DNA of 64,000 bases from Brevundimonas naejangsanensis (GTDB lineage Bacteria; Pseudomonadota; Alphaproteobacteria; Caulobacterales; Caulobacteraceae), in contig NZ_CP032707.1 in the NCBI RefSeq assembly GCF_003627995.1, positions 1,664,501 to 1,728,500 of the forward strand, written 5' to 3'. This document shows, piece after piece, positions 63,603 to 64,000 of this stretch (the first letter of the stretch is position 1; each line of letters starts with the position of its first letter). Made by a program: the position numbers and the translations under genes. Under the pieces are notes generated by a model that saw only the letters and a list, made by a program, of their open reading frames with translations, did no database searches and was not told the origin of the DNA.

Positions 63603-64000
63603 TCAGGTCTTGTCGCGGGCCGCGGCCTTGGCCGCGCGCTCGGCCTGGCCGCGCCAGCCGTAGCCTTCGCCGTGCTTGCCGACGCTGATGAAGGTGGCTT
63701 CCTCGGCCTTGTGGAAATACTGCTCGGCCACCATCCAGCCCTTGAACGGCCGCAGCACGCCCAGGCACATGATCGCCAGGACCGGGAAGGTCACCAGGGC
63801 GTGCACCCACAGCGGCGGGTGCAGGCTGAATTCGAAGATCATGAAGGCGACCATGCCGACCACGCCGACCGCGCACATGACGAAGAAGGCCGGGCCGTCC
63901 GCCGGATCGGCGAAGCCGTAGTCCAGGCCGCACTTCGAGCACGAGTCGCGCAATTGCAGATAGCCCTTGAACACCGGGCCTTCGCCGCAACGCGGACAAC
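63603..64000 (-). CDS. DUF983 family membrane protein (C-terminal part)
   Basis: The gene begins outside the window. A zinc-ribbon CPRCG...CSKCG is at the edge, followed by DPADGPAFFVMCAVGVVGMVAFMIFEF and a second helix VHALVTFPVLAIMCLGVLRPFKGWMVAEQY. The C-terminal tail is longer than in the oxidase-operon DUF983 protein at 27905-28348, to which it is related. Confidence 0.85.
   Translation of the reverse strand, partial: CPRCGEGPVFKGYLQLRDSCSKCGLDYGFADPADGPAFFVMCAVGVVGMVAFMIFEFSLHPPLWVHALVTFPVLAIMCLGVLRPFKGWMVAEQYFHKAEEATFISVGKHGEGYGWRGQAERAAKAAARDKT

Overview
The window is GC-rich DNA from an alphaproteobacterium of the Caulobacterales, most like Brevundimonas. This rests on the gene families and their order: cmk-rpsA-ihfB, an aa3 cytochrome oxidase operon followed by a pdeA-type GEDEF-EAL gene, many TonB-dependent receptors, a TIGR02300 acidic zinc-ribbon protein beside aroA, and GTG/TTG starts in tightly overlapping genes. 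No prophage, insertion sequence or CRISPR array was seen.

Layout. 0-5 kb: the end of a sugar MFS transporter, an MFS exporter, trhO and an AidB-like acyl-CoA dehydrogenase. 5.3-5.6 kb: two identical tRNA-Ala(GGC) genes. 5.7-11.1 kb: housekeeping block TIGR02300, aroA-cmk, rpsA, ihfB, mscL. 11.4-22.2 kb: a POT peptide transporter, a TonB-dependent receptor, a TraB/GumN protein, the selenium pair selD-mnmH, tldD, and a PadR-DUF1700-DUF2807 envelope-stress-like operon. 22.5-32.7 kb: one long co-oriented run of cytochrome oxidase subunits and assembly factors (coxB, ctaD, ctaB, a small membrane protein, ctaG, ctaE, DUF983, SURF1), then an M16 peptidase, a GNAT enzyme and a c-di-GMP phosphodiesterase of the PdeA type. 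32.7-41.7 kb: YqgE, a peroxiredoxin, Vsr, two hybrid histidine kinases, pyrD, a DUF952 protein, a SixA-like phosphatase, a methyltransferase and gloB.

41.9-50.9 kb is the most distinctive region. It is a complete second-type chemotaxis cluster: cheB-cheR, a soluble two-PAS chemoreceptor, cheW, a hybrid CheA, cheY and a short CheZ-like phosphatase. A gene encoding an XRE-type helix-turn-helix fused to a BLUF blue-light domain lies divergently beside it. Two conspicuously AT-rich intergenic regions with short dyads bracket the cluster. The fusion suggests, but does not prove, light-responsive transcription next to a signalling array.

50.9-57.5 kb: a recombination scar containing the tail of an NtrC-family regulator and the tail of a TonB-dependent receptor, then a cobalamin riboswitch driving a BtuB-like receptor, then copA-cueR with a recognisable CueR-type promoter, then an OmpA-like lipoprotein. 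57.8-64 kb: a TonB-like glycine/proline-rich protein, prepilin peptidase, a membrane-anchored LuxR-type regulator, two small unknown proteins, a large TonB-dependent receptor and the end of a second DUF983 gene.

Several intergenic spaces hold palindromic repeat elements of at least two families. In two places (trhO and mnmH) the coding region runs into the repeat, so the C-terminus is repeat-encoded.
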